Notes: generated by a model from the sequence alone, not told the origin. Positions 51,803 through 60,888 are shown, counted from the first letter of the stretch. The stretch is DNA of 64,000 nucleotides from Sphaerochaeta sp032144095 (GCF_032144095.1 NZ_JAVSNJ010000007.1:1-64000); one strand, 5' to 3'. A program made the numbers and translations.

Positions 51803-52513
51803 ATGATGAAAGAATTCGAAGGAAGAACTGAGCAGGAGGCAATTGCAAAGGCAATTGAAGAGCTGCATATTGAACGTGAAGACTTTGATGTGGAAATTGT
51901 CGAACCGGTACGCAAGGGACTTTTCAAGAAAAGCAATGTAAAGATCAGGATTCATTTTGACGAAGACAACAATGGCATGGATAGCGATATCTATGAATCA
52001 AGGCCCGGCGATGGCGAAGACATTGCCTTCCCTGTAAACAGTGTCCTGGAACATGACGTTTTGGTCTTCGTGGCAACCATGCTGCAGAAGATGGGATATG
52101 AGGGTAAGGTTACCATCAGTTTTCGCAAGGAACGCAAGCTGGGACTCAATATCGAAAGCGAAAACTCCAGCATCATCATTGGCAGGAAGGGCAAGAACCT
52201 CGATGCAATCCAGTTGCTTGCGAACGTGTTTGTAGGGAAGACCGAACCAGACCTGAAGATTGTCGTGGATAGTGAAAATTATCGCATGAGGCACGAAGAG
52301 CAGCTTATCCGCATGGCGTTCAAGAGTGCCGAACAGGTACGCAAGAGTGGCCGTAGCCGCTTGCTTGAACCTATGAACCCGTACGAGAGAAGACTCGTCC
52401 ATACTGCCTTGACCGACTTCGGTGGGGTAGAGACGAAGAGTGAGGGTGAAGGGCTGTACAAGCAGATCCGCATCACCAGCCAGCGTGATGGCAATGCCCC
52501 GGCGATGCAGTAA
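51803..52513 (+). CDS. jag: RNA-binding protein Jag (KhpB/EloR)
   Basis: A 236-residue RNA-binding protein with the Jag layout: an N-terminal Jag_N domain (EFEGRTEQEAIAKAIEEL), a KH domain (about 110-160, with SIIIGRKGKNLDAIQLLANV) and an R3H domain near 185 (RLLEPMNPYERRLVHTAL). In Gram-positives KhpB/EloR affects cell elongation and division. The ATG has a GGAG ribosome binding site. It ends the rpmH-rnpA-yidC-jag run, closed by a strong terminator. Confidence 0.92.
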   Translation: MMKEFEGRTEQEAIAKAIEELHIEREDFDVEIVEPVRKGLFKKSNVKIRIHFDEDNNGMDSDIYESRPGDGEDIAFPVNSVLEHDVLVFVATMLQKMGYEGKVTISFRKERKLGLNIESENSSIIIGRKGKNLDAIQLLANVFVGKTEPDLKIVVDSENYRMRHEEQLIRMAFKSAEQVRKSGRSRLLEPMNPYERRLVHTALTDFGGVETKSEGEGLYKQIRITSQRDGNAPAMQ

Positions 52514-52577
52514 GCGGGACAGGATCCAGAACGGATACCGTTTAGCGATAGAATACAATAAGATCTGTAAGGATGAG

Positions 52578-52604
52578 GGCGATGCTGATAGCATCGCCTT
52601 CATT
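52578..52604 (+). terminator. Terminator after jag
   Basis: GGCGATGCT-GAT-AGCATCGCC (9-bp stem, 3-nt loop) followed by TTCATT, 64 bases after the stop. Confidence 0.75.
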
Positions 52605-52643
52605 GATGCACCGTGAGGATTGAAAGAATTTTCCCTATTTCGA

Positions 52644-52672
52644 TTGACAAGCAAATGAAACGCGTCTACTGT
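52644..52672 (+). promoter_or_regulatory. nrdDG promoter
   Basis: Perfect TTGACA, 17-bp spacer, TACTGT (52667-52672). The transcript would start at about 52680 and carry the riboswitch. Confidence 0.65.
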
Positions 52673-52712
52673 CAGTAGTGTACAGATAGTACACAAACAC
52701 TATATGTTGTGT
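52666..52712. promoter_or_regulatory. NrdR box pair at the nrdDG promoter
   Basis: ACACTATATGTTGTGT at 52697-52712 matches the NrdR-box consensus (acaCwATATmttGtgt). A degenerate copy (10 of 16 positions) lies at 52666-52681, exactly 31 bp upstream, the usual spacing of NrdR pairs, and overlaps the -10 box. Between them GTGTAC-AGATA-GTACAC (52678-52694) is another inverted repeat. Confidence 0.7.
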
Positions 52713-52823
52713 GTATAGAGCAAGGGAAGTTGGGTGTAAAGCCCACGCGGTCCCGCCACTGTGATGGCTTTTGCCTGGAATACCCCAAGCGATCGCCTAA
52801 GCCAGGATACTTGCCTATACAGA
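52709..52823 (+). promoter_or_regulatory. Cobalamin riboswitch upstream of nrdD
   Basis: The B12-box sequence GCCACTGTGA is intact (about 52755-52764), preceded by GGTCCC and GGGAAGTTGGGTG and followed by GCCAGGATACTTGCC. P1 closes with TGTATAG (52712-52718) and CTATACA (52815-52821). At about 110 nt it is compact, with a short peripheral arm. A hairpin CACGCCGTCA/TGACAGAGGCGTG (about 52824-52852) follows and may hold the L13 kissing loop. Confidence 0.88.
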
Positions 52824-52890
52824 CACGCCGTCACGGAGCATGACAGAGGCGTGGAACAAGAGCAAACTCTTCTTCCCTCTTCTTGCCATG

Positions 52891-52903
52891 CCTCCCCAGG
52901 AGG
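52891..52903 (+). promoter_or_regulatory. Hairpin masking the nrdD ribosome binding site
   Basis: CCTCC-CCA-GGAGG pairs the Shine-Dalgarno AGGAGG of nrdD, five bases before its ATG, with an adjacent anti-Shine-Dalgarno. It is a likely translational expression platform for the riboswitch. Confidence 0.6.
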
Positions 52904-52908
52904 ATCAG

Positions 52909-54990
52909 ATGCTTACACAGGTTGTAAAGCGAGATGGGCAGGTAGTATTCTGCGATGGACAGAAGATTACCATTGCAATCGAAAAGGCAGCAAAGGCTGC
53001 AAACGTCCAGGTAGATGCACAAAACCTTGCAAACAAGGTATTGCAGAACCTTGGATCCCTTCAGCAGGAACAGGTCGATGTGGAGACAATCCAGGACCAG
53101 GTTGAAGAGGTCCTTATGGCCAATGGATCGGCTTCCGTCGCCAAGGCCTACATCCTCTATAGAGAGCAGAGAAGGAAGATCCGGGAAGGGAGGGTGCTTG
53201 TCGATGCGACCACCAAGCTTTTCAAGTCCTACCTCGATGACAAGGATTGGCTCATCCAGGAAAATGCAAACACCAGGAAAAGCGTAAACGGCATGAACAA
53301 CTATATCCGTGAGAGCTTTACAAAGCAGTACTGGCTCCATGAGATCTATCCGCAGCAGATCCGCGATGCCCATCTCAGTGGGGCCCTGCACATCCATGAC
53401 CTGGGGTTCTTCGGACCCTACTGCTGTGGATGGGACCTACGGCAGCTCCTGACCATGGGCTTCGGTGGGGTTGAGGGAAAGGTGTCCTCAAAGCCTGCCA
53501 AGCACCTGCGATCCTTTCTTGGCCAGATAGTCAACGCAACCTTCACGACCCAGGGTGAGAGTGCGGGTGCCCAGGCATGGTCATCCATCGATACCTACTG
53601 TGCTCCCTTCATACGCTATGACAAGCTTACCTTCAAGGAGGTGAAGCAGGCTATCCAGGAGTTTGTCTTCAACCTCAATGTTCCAACCCGTGTAGGGTTC
53701 CAGTGCCCGTTCTCCAACCTTACCTTTGACCTGAAGGTGCCCAAGACGCTTGCGGAGCAGAGCGTCCTTATCGGTGGTGAGTGCAAGGACGAGACCTACT
53801 CTGAATTTCAGGCTGAGATGGACATCTTCAACCTTGCATTCTGCCAGGTGATGTGTGAAGGTGATGCCTCGGGCCGTGTCTTTACCTTCCCCATCCCCAC
53901 CATCAACATCACCAAGGAGTTTGACTGGGAGAGCGAGGTATCCGACGCCATCATGGAGATGACATGCAAGTATGGCATCCCCTACTTCTCCAACTACATC
54001 AACAGTGACCTCTCCCCTGAGGATGCCCTATCCATGTGCTGTCGTCTCCGTCTCGACACCTCGGAGCTCCGTAAGCGTGGTGGAGGACTGTTTGGTTCCA
54101 ACCCCCTTACCGGATCGGTAGGTGTGGTGACCATCAACCTGCCCCGGCTTGCCTATGAGAGTGCGAATGAGGAGGTCTTCCGGACCAATCTGGTTGAGTT
54201 TGCCAACCTTGCAAAGGAGAGCCTGGAAACCAAACGAAAGGTCATCGAGCATGAGACTGCCAGGGGGATGTACCCGTTCAGCCGGCGCAATCTTGAGGCG
54301 GTGTATGAACGCGAGGGAGCCTGGTGGGCAAACCACTTCAGCACCATCGGCATCGTTGGGATGGAAGAGGCAGCACTCAACCTTCTGGGAGAAGAGGGCA
54401 GCCTTGTCACCGACGAAGGGCAGGCCTTCGCCCTAAGGACCCTCACCCTTCTCCGATCCACCATACAGTCGTTCCAGGAGGAGACCAAGCACTACTACAA
54501 TCTGGAGGCTACCCCGGCAGAGGGGACAAGCTATCGTCTGGCCAAGCTCGATAGGGAGCACTACCCTGCCATCATCACAGCTGGTGTCGATGTTCCCTAC
54601 TACACAAACTCCTCCCAGCTGCCGGTTGGCTATACCGATGACATGTTCGAGACCTTGGACAAGCAGGATGAGCTGCAGTGCCAGTATACCGGGGGAACGG
54701 TCCTCCACCTCTATGTGGGGGAGAGGATTGTCGATACAGAGGTAGCAAAAAGGCTTATCAGGACCATCTTCACCAAATACAAGCTACCCTATGTATCGTT
54801 GACCCCCACCTTCTCGACCTGTGAGGAGCATGGGTATCTGGTAGGGGAACAGCCGGTCTGTCCTCACTGTCACAAGGAGACAGAGGTATGGACCCGTGTA
54901 GTCGGTTACCTCCGCCCTGTCAAGGATTTCCACCAGGGGAAGAAAGAGGAGTACAGGCAGAGAAAGCTCTATAAGGTCTCAGGTGCATGA
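52909..54990 (+). CDS. nrdD: Anaerobic (class III) ribonucleoside-triphosphate reductase
   Basis: A glycyl-radical enzyme reducing NTPs to dNTPs without oxygen. I start at the ATG at 52909 (693 residues), five bases after AGGAGG; the frame is open upstream only through the riboswitch. Residues 1-90 are an ATP-cone regulatory domain (VVKRDGQVVFCDGQKI). The barrel includes GALHIHDLGFFGPYCCGWDL and the active-site Cys in FQCPFSNLTFD (about 267). The C-terminus has a zinc site (CEEHGYLVG ... CPHC) and the glycyl radical loop RVVGYL. The activase gene nrdG overlaps its stop. Confidence 0.95.
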   Translation: MLTQVVKRDGQVVFCDGQKITIAIEKAAKAANVQVDAQNLANKVLQNLGSLQQEQVDVETIQDQVEEVLMANGSASVAKAYILYREQRRKIREGRVLVDATTKLFKSYLDDKDWLIQENANTRKSVNGMNNYIRESFTKQYWLHEIYPQQIRDAHLSGALHIHDLGFFGPYCCGWDLRQLLTMGFGGVEGKVSSKPAKHLRSFLGQIVNATFTTQGESAGAQAWSSIDTYCAPFIRYDKLTFKEVKQAIQEFVFNLNVPTRVGFQCPFSNLTFDLKVPKTLAEQSVLIGGECKDETYSEFQAEMDIFNLAFCQVMCEGDASGRVFTFPIPTINITKEFDWESEVSDAIMEMTCKYGIPYFSNYINSDLSPEDALSMCCRLRLDTSELRKRGGGLFGSNPLTGSVGVVTINLPRLAYESANEEVFRTNLVEFANLAKESLETKRKVIEHETARGMYPFSRRNLEAVYEREGAWWANHFSTIGIVGMEEAALNLLGEEGSLVTDEGQAFALRTLTLLRSTIQSFQEETKHYYNLEATPAEGTSYRLAKLDREHYPAIITAGVDVPYYTNSSQLPVGYTDDMFETLDKQDELQCQYTGGTVLHLYVGERIVDTEVAKRLIRTIFTKYKLPYVSLTPTFSTCEEHGYLVGEQPVCPHCHKETEVWTRVVGYLRPVKDFHQGKKEEYRQRKLYKVSGA

Positions 54991-55688
54991 ACCTGGGAGG
55001 AATAGCAAAGACGACGCTCCTGGATTTTCCAGGGCGTCTTGCCTGTGTACTGTTTACCCAGGGGTGCACCTATGACTGCTTCTACTGCCACAACCGTGAA
55101 CTCATAGGCTTTGGTGAGGGCCCTGTCCTGTTTTCTGAAGCCCTCTCATTTCTGGAAAAGCGGGTAGGGCTTTTGGAGGGGGTGGTGTTCAGCGGTGGGG
55201 AACCCACCTTGCAGAAAGATCTCATATCCTCCATCCAAATGGTTCATGCATTGGGTTTTGCGATAAAGCTGGATACTAACGGTTGCTCCCCTTCGCTACT
55301 TGCCACACTGCTCGACCTCGACCTGCTCTCCTATGTGGCCCTGGATGTGAAGGCACCCTCTGTTCGCTATAGGGAGATCTGCGGCCAGCATGCCGACCCT
55401 GATACGGTGCGGCAGAGCCTCTCCCTGCTCGCCAGGAAAAAGGAAGACTTTCCTTCCTTCATGTATGAGGTGAGGACCACCCTTGCCCCCACTATAGGCA
55501 AGGAGGACCTCATCTCAATTGCACAGGCGATGCCAGTTGTTCCCTTGTGGAGGATCAACAGCTATAGGAAGCCTCCCCTGTATAAGGAGGAGGATGCGTT
55601 TCGAATCCATGCAGGGCAACCCCTACAGGCAGAGGTTGACTCCTGGAAACAGGAGCTGAAGCTCTTGCAGCCAAATCTTATCCTGTAA
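54987..55688 (+). CDS. nrdG: Anaerobic RNR-activating radical SAM protein
   Basis: The radical SAM activase that installs the glycyl radical on NrdD. The cluster motif GCTYDCFYCHN (CxxxCxxC) lies near residues 29-39, after the typical NLGGIAKTTLLDFPGRLACV opening. SAM-binding FSGGEPTLQ is near 70 and KLDTNG near 93. The 233-residue length fits the NrdG2/anaerobic type. ATG overlaps the nrdD stop by 4 bases (ATGA), so the two are translated together under the upstream riboswitch and NrdR control. Confidence 0.92.
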   Translation: MNLGGIAKTTLLDFPGRLACVLFTQGCTYDCFYCHNRELIGFGEGPVLFSEALSFLEKRVGLLEGVVFSGGEPTLQKDLISSIQMVHALGFAIKLDTNGCSPSLLATLLDLDLLSYVALDVKAPSVRYREICGQHADPDTVRQSLSLLARKKEDFPSFMYEVRTTLAPTIGKEDLISIAQAMPVVPLWRINSYRKPPLYKEEDAFRIHAGQPLQAEVDSWKQELKLLQPNLIL

Positions 55689-56100
55689 ACCCAAACATTT
55701 TTCCACCCCACCTTTTCGCATTGTATTCGGGAAGGTGGGGTCCTTTTGTCTGAAGGTGGGTTTGCATCCTTAAGCGACACCATGTCACAAAAAATACTGA
55801 AAATAGCTAACTAATAGTCGAGCTGCGACCAAATATGCCAAATAACGACCAAATATGCCAAGCTGGTTGTTTTGATCGTCTTCTTGGTATAAGCAGGTAG
55901 AGGAATATTGTATTGAAGGTAAAAAACTCTCGATCAAAGGGAAAATGGTTGGAGCAGTGGATTCTCTTGCACACTTTCATCTTTAGTAGTATTTCTCATC
56001 CATAATTCTCCTTTCTGTTCTTTTGTCCTACGTTTCTACCTTCTCTATCCTTCGTCTTTCTCATGTTTGTATAGCTCAGGGGATATTGTAGGTGGTAGTA
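55689..56100. other. Intergenic region before the surface-protein pair
   Basis: After the nrdDG terminator about 350 bases carry no convincing gene. A 16-bp direct repeat CGACCAAATATGCCAA occurs twice (55826-55841, 55846-55861) with a 20-bp period. On the minus strand a ribosome-binding-like GGAG precedes an ATG near 56005 that opens only a very short frame, so a decayed gene is possible. The last 60 bases hold a TGTATAGC -10-like box for the next gene. Confidence 0.5.
55706..55748 (+). terminator. nrdDG terminator
   Basis: CCCCACCTT / AAGGTGGGG (55706-55714, 55732-55740) with a 17-nt loop, followed by TCCTTTTG. Confidence 0.75.
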
Positions 56101-57180
56101 ATGCGTATAAGAGTTCGTTCCTTGTTGTGCACCGGGTTGTTGCTACTTCTGTCCATGGCGTATGCCTTCGCTTCGGCTTCTATCTTGAAGGTGCAGATCA
56201 GCCCAGTGACAGCGTCAATACAGAAGATTCGTTTCCAGACGGGAACAATACCAGACAAGGGTTGGAAAAGTATCCCCTCTTCAGGTTCCTTGCTCCAGCT
56301 GGAGGACTTTGATGGTGAAACGGAGTTCCTGTTTGTGCAGCAAGCCGAAACTGAGGGAGCGTGGGGAGATCTCTATGCCTACCAGTACGACAATACCAAG
56401 AAAGCCTGGTCACTTGTTGCCTTTCCGCCGAAAGGTCCTGTCAGGTTCCACATCAAGGCCTCCAGTGGCCCAGTTCAGATGCTCAGGTACCAACACGGAA
56501 GCGAACCAGGTAGATCCTGGGTTGTATCGGACGATCCTGCTTCAGCTTTGCTGATAGAGGAGTTTGACAGTGCCAACGAATTCCTGTTTGTGCAGCAAAC
56601 AGAGAACAACGATGACTGGGGTACTATGTTCACCTATCAGTATGACTATCTCCAAAAGAGCTGGTCACTCTATACCCCCAAGCCGGAGTCCAGGCACCCT
56701 AGCAACCAATCCTTTGATGTGAAGGCCTATGGCCTGGTTCCTTCTGGCTGCAGCAGTGATTTCTATTCCTATCTGTTGGGTGGAGCCTTCCAGGCAAACA
56801 TCTCCTTGGGAAAACTGCTTGGCTATACCTCCCTTACATTCAGCAAGGGTCCTCCCAAAAGCGATTGGGTCAAATCACAACAGGCGCTTGGTATGGCCGT
56901 TGGAATTGGCTATCCTCTTCCCCTATCAGAAAAGGTAGGGCTCATCCCGGAACTTGGCTATGGTGTCATCTTCCACTTTTTGGATGCCGATTCCGACAAG
57001 GATGGGACCTATGGCTTTGAGTTCTTCGTTGACCAGCAAATCCGTCTTGCCCTCTACATTACCTATGAAATGAGTCAACGCTATACGCTGTTCATCGCTC
57101 CCTTGGGGGTGTTGTTCTTTGAGAAGTCCGATTTTGGGCTGATGTACGGATGTCAGGCTGGCCTCCGAATTACTCTATAG
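56101..57180 (+). CDS. Predicted outer-membrane beta-barrel protein with tandem N-terminal repeat
   Basis: I start at the ATG at 56101, five bases after AGGTGG; it has 359 residues. A signal peptide (about 1-24, ending AFASA) is followed by two homologous segments of about 85 residues, best seen in NEFLFVQQTENNDDWG and TEFLFVQQAETEGAWG, each ending in a YQYD...SWSL strand. From about 210 on, alternating aromatic/hydrophobic strands ending in GLRITL suggest a small beta-barrel. A second gene for a large lipoprotein starts 9 bases after the stop. I infer an envelope complex or surface system; no known family is recognised. Confidence 0.7.
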   Translation: MRIRVRSLLCTGLLLLLSMAYAFASASILKVQISPVTASIQKIRFQTGTIPDKGWKSIPSSGSLLQLEDFDGETEFLFVQQAETEGAWGDLYAYQYDNTKKAWSLVAFPPKGPVRFHIKASSGPVQMLRYQHGSEPGRSWVVSDDPASALLIEEFDSANEFLFVQQTENNDDWGTMFTYQYDYLQKSWSLYTPKPESRHPSNQSFDVKAYGLVPSGCSSDFYSYLLGGAFQANISLGKLLGYTSLTFSKGPPKSDWVKSQQALGMAVGIGYPLPLSEKVGLIPELGYGVIFHFLDADSDKDGTYGFEFFVDQQIRLALYITYEMSQRYTLFIAPLGVLFFEKSDFGLMYGCQAGLRITL

Positions 57181-57189
57181 GTGGATGGT

Positions 57190-60100
57190 ATGAAAAACAT
57201 GAACAGACATATTTCAGCGTTGCTTGTTGTGCTTGCCTGTATGCTCCTCCTTTTTGTCGGTTGTAGCGACATGATGGAGAAAATGGGTGAGATTGTTTTG
57301 CAGGTTGAGTTTGAAAATGTTGGAGTAGATGTAGCAACCTATGCAATTAGTGGGACGCTTGCCGGAAGCAGATCAACCATTTTGCTGGAAAACCTTACGG
57401 AAACAACGATAAAGATTTCAGACCTTACTCCAGGTACCTGGGTTCTTACTGTCACTGCTTTTGATGGAGATAAAACTCAAATTGGCACAGGCTCCAAGGA
57501 AGTCCTCCTTTCAGTTGGTAAGTTAGTAGAACAGACCATTCTTGTGGTTTTTGGACAATCAACTCCTAATACCCTCAGCCCAGTAGCTCCAACTCGGTTT
57601 GACAATAAGGGCAGTGTTACAGGTACAACTACTGCAATGGAATATAAGCCTGCCTCTGAAGATACCTACACAGTTTGCACCGAAGGTGAAATTGCCCTCG
57701 TTCCCGGGAACTATGATTTCAGATTGGCAGCAGGGAAAGGCCTGGAGGCAGGCCCTGCATTGCTAGTAACCGTACCTCCTTATTCACCCATAGTACTGAC
57801 CATCACTGATCCAATTCTTACAACCACAAAACAGTATGACAAATCAACAACTGCCGTAATACTATCCCCTGGAGGTCTTACTAACGTATCTCCTAGTGAT
57901 AGTGTAACTATCACTGCTGTCGCTTCCTATGAGAGTGAGAGCTCTGGTACAGGTAAAACCATTACCGTTGTGTACTCGATAACCGGTAACGGTAGCGAAA
58001 ACTATACCAAGCCTGTTGATTACCATACTACAGGCGTGATTACCAAGAAAGAACTCACCGTATCGGGAACAGCCATTGCTACTAGCAAGGTCTATGATGG
58101 CTTGAAAGCGGTACTAGTAACCCATCCTGGTGACCTAAGTACGGGGCTTGAAGGGGATGCTGTGACACTTAGTAGTGTAACGGCACTATGTGCTAATCCC
58201 AATGCAGGAAGTGACAAGGCTGTTACCATCCAATACTTCCTAGATGGAGACGATGCCGCGAATTATCAGGTCCTTGATGATACGAGCAAAAAGACTTCGA
58301 TCAGCAAGGCAACCCTAATTGCAACGTTGGAGGACTACTCCAAGACCTATGGTGATGCAAACCCCCTCTTCGATGTTGCTGTAACGGGCTTCGTCAATGG
58401 TGAGACAGCCCTGACTGCCAGTGGCTATGGAGCGCCTACAGCCTCCCATAGCACCACAACCTCAACAGGAGTAGGCAGTTATCCCATCACCATAACAGGT
58501 GGAAGCGCAACCAACTACAGCTTCGTTACCAGTGATACGAAAACCCTTACTGTCGCGAAGAGGCCCCTTTCTGTTACTCCGATATTTAATGGCAAGACCT
58601 ATGACGGAACTACTGCAGGCTCTGGATCTTTCATGGTTAGTAATAAAGTTGGTTCAGATGATGTCAAGGTACATGGTACCTTCACCTTTGTCGATGCAAA
58701 GGCTGGTACTATCAAGGATGTTTCAGTTACAGGAATGGCACTTTCCGGTGCCCATGCAGGAAACTATTCGCTTGGAACTACGACAGTATCAGGTAGGGTT
58801 ACGATCTATAAGGCAACCCTTACTGCAACGTTGGGAACCTATGTGAAGACCTATGGTGATGCAAACCCCAACTTTGATGTTGCTGTAACGGGCTTCGTCA
58901 ATGGTGAGACAGCCCTGACTGCCAGTGGATATGGAGCGCCTACAGCCTCCCATAGCATCACAACCTCAACTGAGGTAGGACAGTATTATATCAACATAGC
59001 AGGAGGAAGTGCCGATAATTACAGTTTCAATACAACTGATACGGGAACCCTATCTATTCAGAAAAAAATCCTAACTGTTTCGTGTGTAGCAAATAACAAA
59101 ATCTACGATGGAACAACTGCTGGCACAGGTAGCATCGCTGCTAATGGAGTAGTCTCTGGAGATGTTATCAGTGTCACTGGCACCTTTACCTTCGAAGATG
59201 CAAACGCCACCTATTCAGATCCTATCAGGGTGACTGGAATAACGCTTTCTGGTGATAGGAGTGCCAACTACATGGTCCAATCACTGATTCAGACCTATGC
59301 CACGATCAGCAAGGCAACCCTAATTGCAACGTTGGACGACTACTCCAAGACCTATGGTGATGCAAACCCCAACTTTGATGTTGCTGTAACGGGCTTCGTC
59401 AATGGTGAGACAGCCCTGACTGCCAGTGGATATGGAGCGCCTACAGTCTCCCATAGCATCACAACCTCAACAGGAGTAGGTAGGTATCCCATCACCATAA
59501 CAGGTGGAAGCGCAACCAACTACAGCTTCGTTACCAGTGATACGGGAACCCTTACGGTCGCGAAGAGGCCCCTTTCTGTTACTCCGATATTTAATGGCAA
59601 GATCTATGATGGAACTACCGCAGGCTCTGGATCTTTCATGGTTAGTAATAAAGTTGGTTCAGATGATGTCGATGTACATGGTACCTTCACCTTTGCCGAT
59701 GCAAATGCTGGTATAAGCAAAGCTGTTTCAGTCACAGGAATGGTACTTTCCGGTGCCAAGGCAGGCAACTACTCGCTTACAACAACGACTGCATCGAGTA
59801 GTGTTACGATCTATAAGGCCAATATGGGAGGGAGTATTTCCATTATAGGGAATGCAACAGTTGGCAATGTCCTGACCTCTGTTCCTAGCCTTACCAATTC
59901 AGGGACTCCAACCTATCAGTGGAAACGTGGAGGGGCTGCAATAAGTGGAGCCTCAAGCTCAACCTATACTCTGGTGGAAGCAGATGTCGGATTTGCAATA
60001 TCTATTACAGCAACCGCAGAAGGAACAAATTATACAGGCTCGATTACCAGCCCTGCTACATCAACTGTAATGCGCTCTGCTCCGGCGGCCCCAAGTGGAT

Positions 60101-60882
60101 CTATCGTGGGGTATTACCCCAGTTCTCCATCGCATTCAACCATCGTAAACCTGACCGGTTTTGCGGTAAACACTACAGGCCTGGAAGCTTCCGTCGCCCT
60201 TACTGGTTCTTCCTACAGTGCATATGCACCAATAACGGTAGATGACCGAGGTAGGTCAAGAATCTATCTTGCAGGTAATGCAACATCCTCTTCAAGGGTA
60301 AGGATCAGGGTAGCAGCTGTCAGCGGAACTCTTGCAGGTGCTGATAGGGAGATCGCTGTAGGAAGCAAAGCTCTCGCAGTTGGAGATTACTATGGAGGGG
60401 GCGTTGTCGGGTATCTTTATAAAAGTGGAGATCCTGTTGCTATAGGAAAAGGCCTGATAGTGGCTGAAACCCATCAAGGTCCCATACGTTGGGGAATAGA
60501 GGGCACATACGTTGGCGTTGATGGATATGCAAACGACAAATTAGGTGCTGGAGCAACAAATACTGATACGATCATAACTGCTCTTTCAAGTGAAGTAAGC
60601 ACCAGCTATGCTGCTGGCCTGGCTCGATCCTATAGGGGTGGCGGCTATAGCGACTGGTTCCTGCCGTCGAAGGGGGAGTCAACCATTTTATATGACAACC
60701 AAACTGCCATTGGTGGGTATCTTTATGCCTTGTACTGGAATTCTTCTGAATGTAATCAACCTGGGTACTCAGCCGTAGATAACGCATCAGGAACGGAATT
60801 CAGCTCTTCTGTGGGATCTAGTTTTGTGTATGGGAAAAACTACCAAGTTTTAATACGTGCTACAAGATATTTCTTTGATTAG
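57190..60882 (+). CDS. Large repeat-rich surface lipoprotein (MBG/YDG-like domains)
   Basis: A 1230-residue protein with a lipoprotein signal: hydrophobic stretch then LLFVGC, so Cys near 24 is lipidated. After an Ig-like N-terminus come YDG-type modules (SKVYDGLKAV) and a tandem array of MBG-like units carrying DYSKTYGDANP and NGETALTASGYGAP (about 370-460, 540-625, 705-795), alternating with YDGTTAGSGSF units. A further Ig-like repeat (PTYQWKRGGAAISGAS) precedes a C-terminal domain with YSDWFLPSKGE and ALYWNSSE, like the DUF1566/Lcl collagen-binding type. These features suggest an adhesin. ATG at 57190 has AGGTGG upstream. Ligand unknown. Confidence 0.8.
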   Translation: MKNMNRHISALLVVLACMLLLFVGCSDMMEKMGEIVLQVEFENVGVDVATYAISGTLAGSRSTILLENLTETTIKISDLTPGTWVLTVTAFDGDKTQIGTGSKEVLLSVGKLVEQTILVVFGQSTPNTLSPVAPTRFDNKGSVTGTTTAMEYKPASEDTYTVCTEGEIALVPGNYDFRLAAGKGLEAGPALLVTVPPYSPIVLTITDPILTTTKQYDKSTTAVILSPGGLTNVSPSDSVTITAVASYESESSGTGKTITVVYSITGNGSENYTKPVDYHTTGVITKKELTVSGTAIATSKVYDGLKAVLVTHPGDLSTGLEGDAVTLSSVTALCANPNAGSDKAVTIQYFLDGDDAANYQVLDDTSKKTSISKATLIATLEDYSKTYGDANPLFDVAVTGFVNGETALTASGYGAPTASHSTTTSTGVGSYPITITGGSATNYSFVTSDTKTLTVAKRPLSVTPIFNGKTYDGTTAGSGSFMVSNKVGSDDVKVHGTFTFVDAKAGTIKDVSVTGMALSGAHAGNYSLGTTTVSGRVTIYKATLTATLGTYVKTYGDANPNFDVAVTGFVNGETALTASGYGAPTASHSITTSTEVGQYYINIAGGSADNYSFNTTDTGTLSIQKKILTVSCVANNKIYDGTTAGTGSIAANGVVSGDVISVTGTFTFEDANATYSDPIRVTGITLSGDRSANYMVQSLIQTYATISKATLIATLDDYSKTYGDANPNFDVAVTGFVNGETALTASGYGAPTVSHSITTSTGVGRYPITITGGSATNYSFVTSDTGTLTVAKRPLSVTPIFNGKIYDGTTAGSGSFMVSNKVGSDDVDVHGTFTFADANAGISKAVSVTGMVLSGAKAGNYSLTTTTASSSVTIYKANMGGSISIIGNATVGNVLTSVPSLTNSGTPTYQWKRGGAAISGASSSTYTLVEADVGFAISITATAEGTNYTGSITSPATSTVMRSAPAAPSGSIVGYYPSSPSHSTIVNLTGFAVNTTGLEASVALTGSSYSAYAPITVDDRGRSRIYLAGNATSSSRVRIRVAAVSGTLAGADREIAVGSKALAVGDYYGGGVVGYLYKSGDPVAIGKGLIVAETHQGPIRWGIEGTYVGVDGYANDKLGAGATNTDTIITALSSEVSTSYAAGLARSYRGGGYSDWFLPSKGESTILYDNQTAIGGYLYALYWNSSECNQPGYSAVDNASGTEFSSSVGSSFVYGKNYQVLIRATRYFFD
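58303..59795 (+). repeat. In-frame DNA repeats in the lipoprotein gene
   Basis: A unit of about 490 bp at 58303-58790 recurs nearly identically at 59308-59795, exactly 1005 bp (335 codons) later. Between them a related unit (from about 58810) shares only its first half. The order is A-B, A-C, A-B. Confidence 0.85.
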
Positions 60883-60888
60883 GTGATC

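Noticed and set aside
53000..53030. Cobalamin riboswitch region read as the N-terminus of NrdD (start at 52840)
   Set aside because: The frame upstream of 52909 runs through riboswitch RNA, and the ATG at 52909 has a well-placed AGGAGG.
57181..60882. Lipoprotein gene as phage tail fibre or mobile element
   Set aside because: A lipobox, matched codon use and absence of phage or transposase genes nearby favour a chromosomal surface protein.
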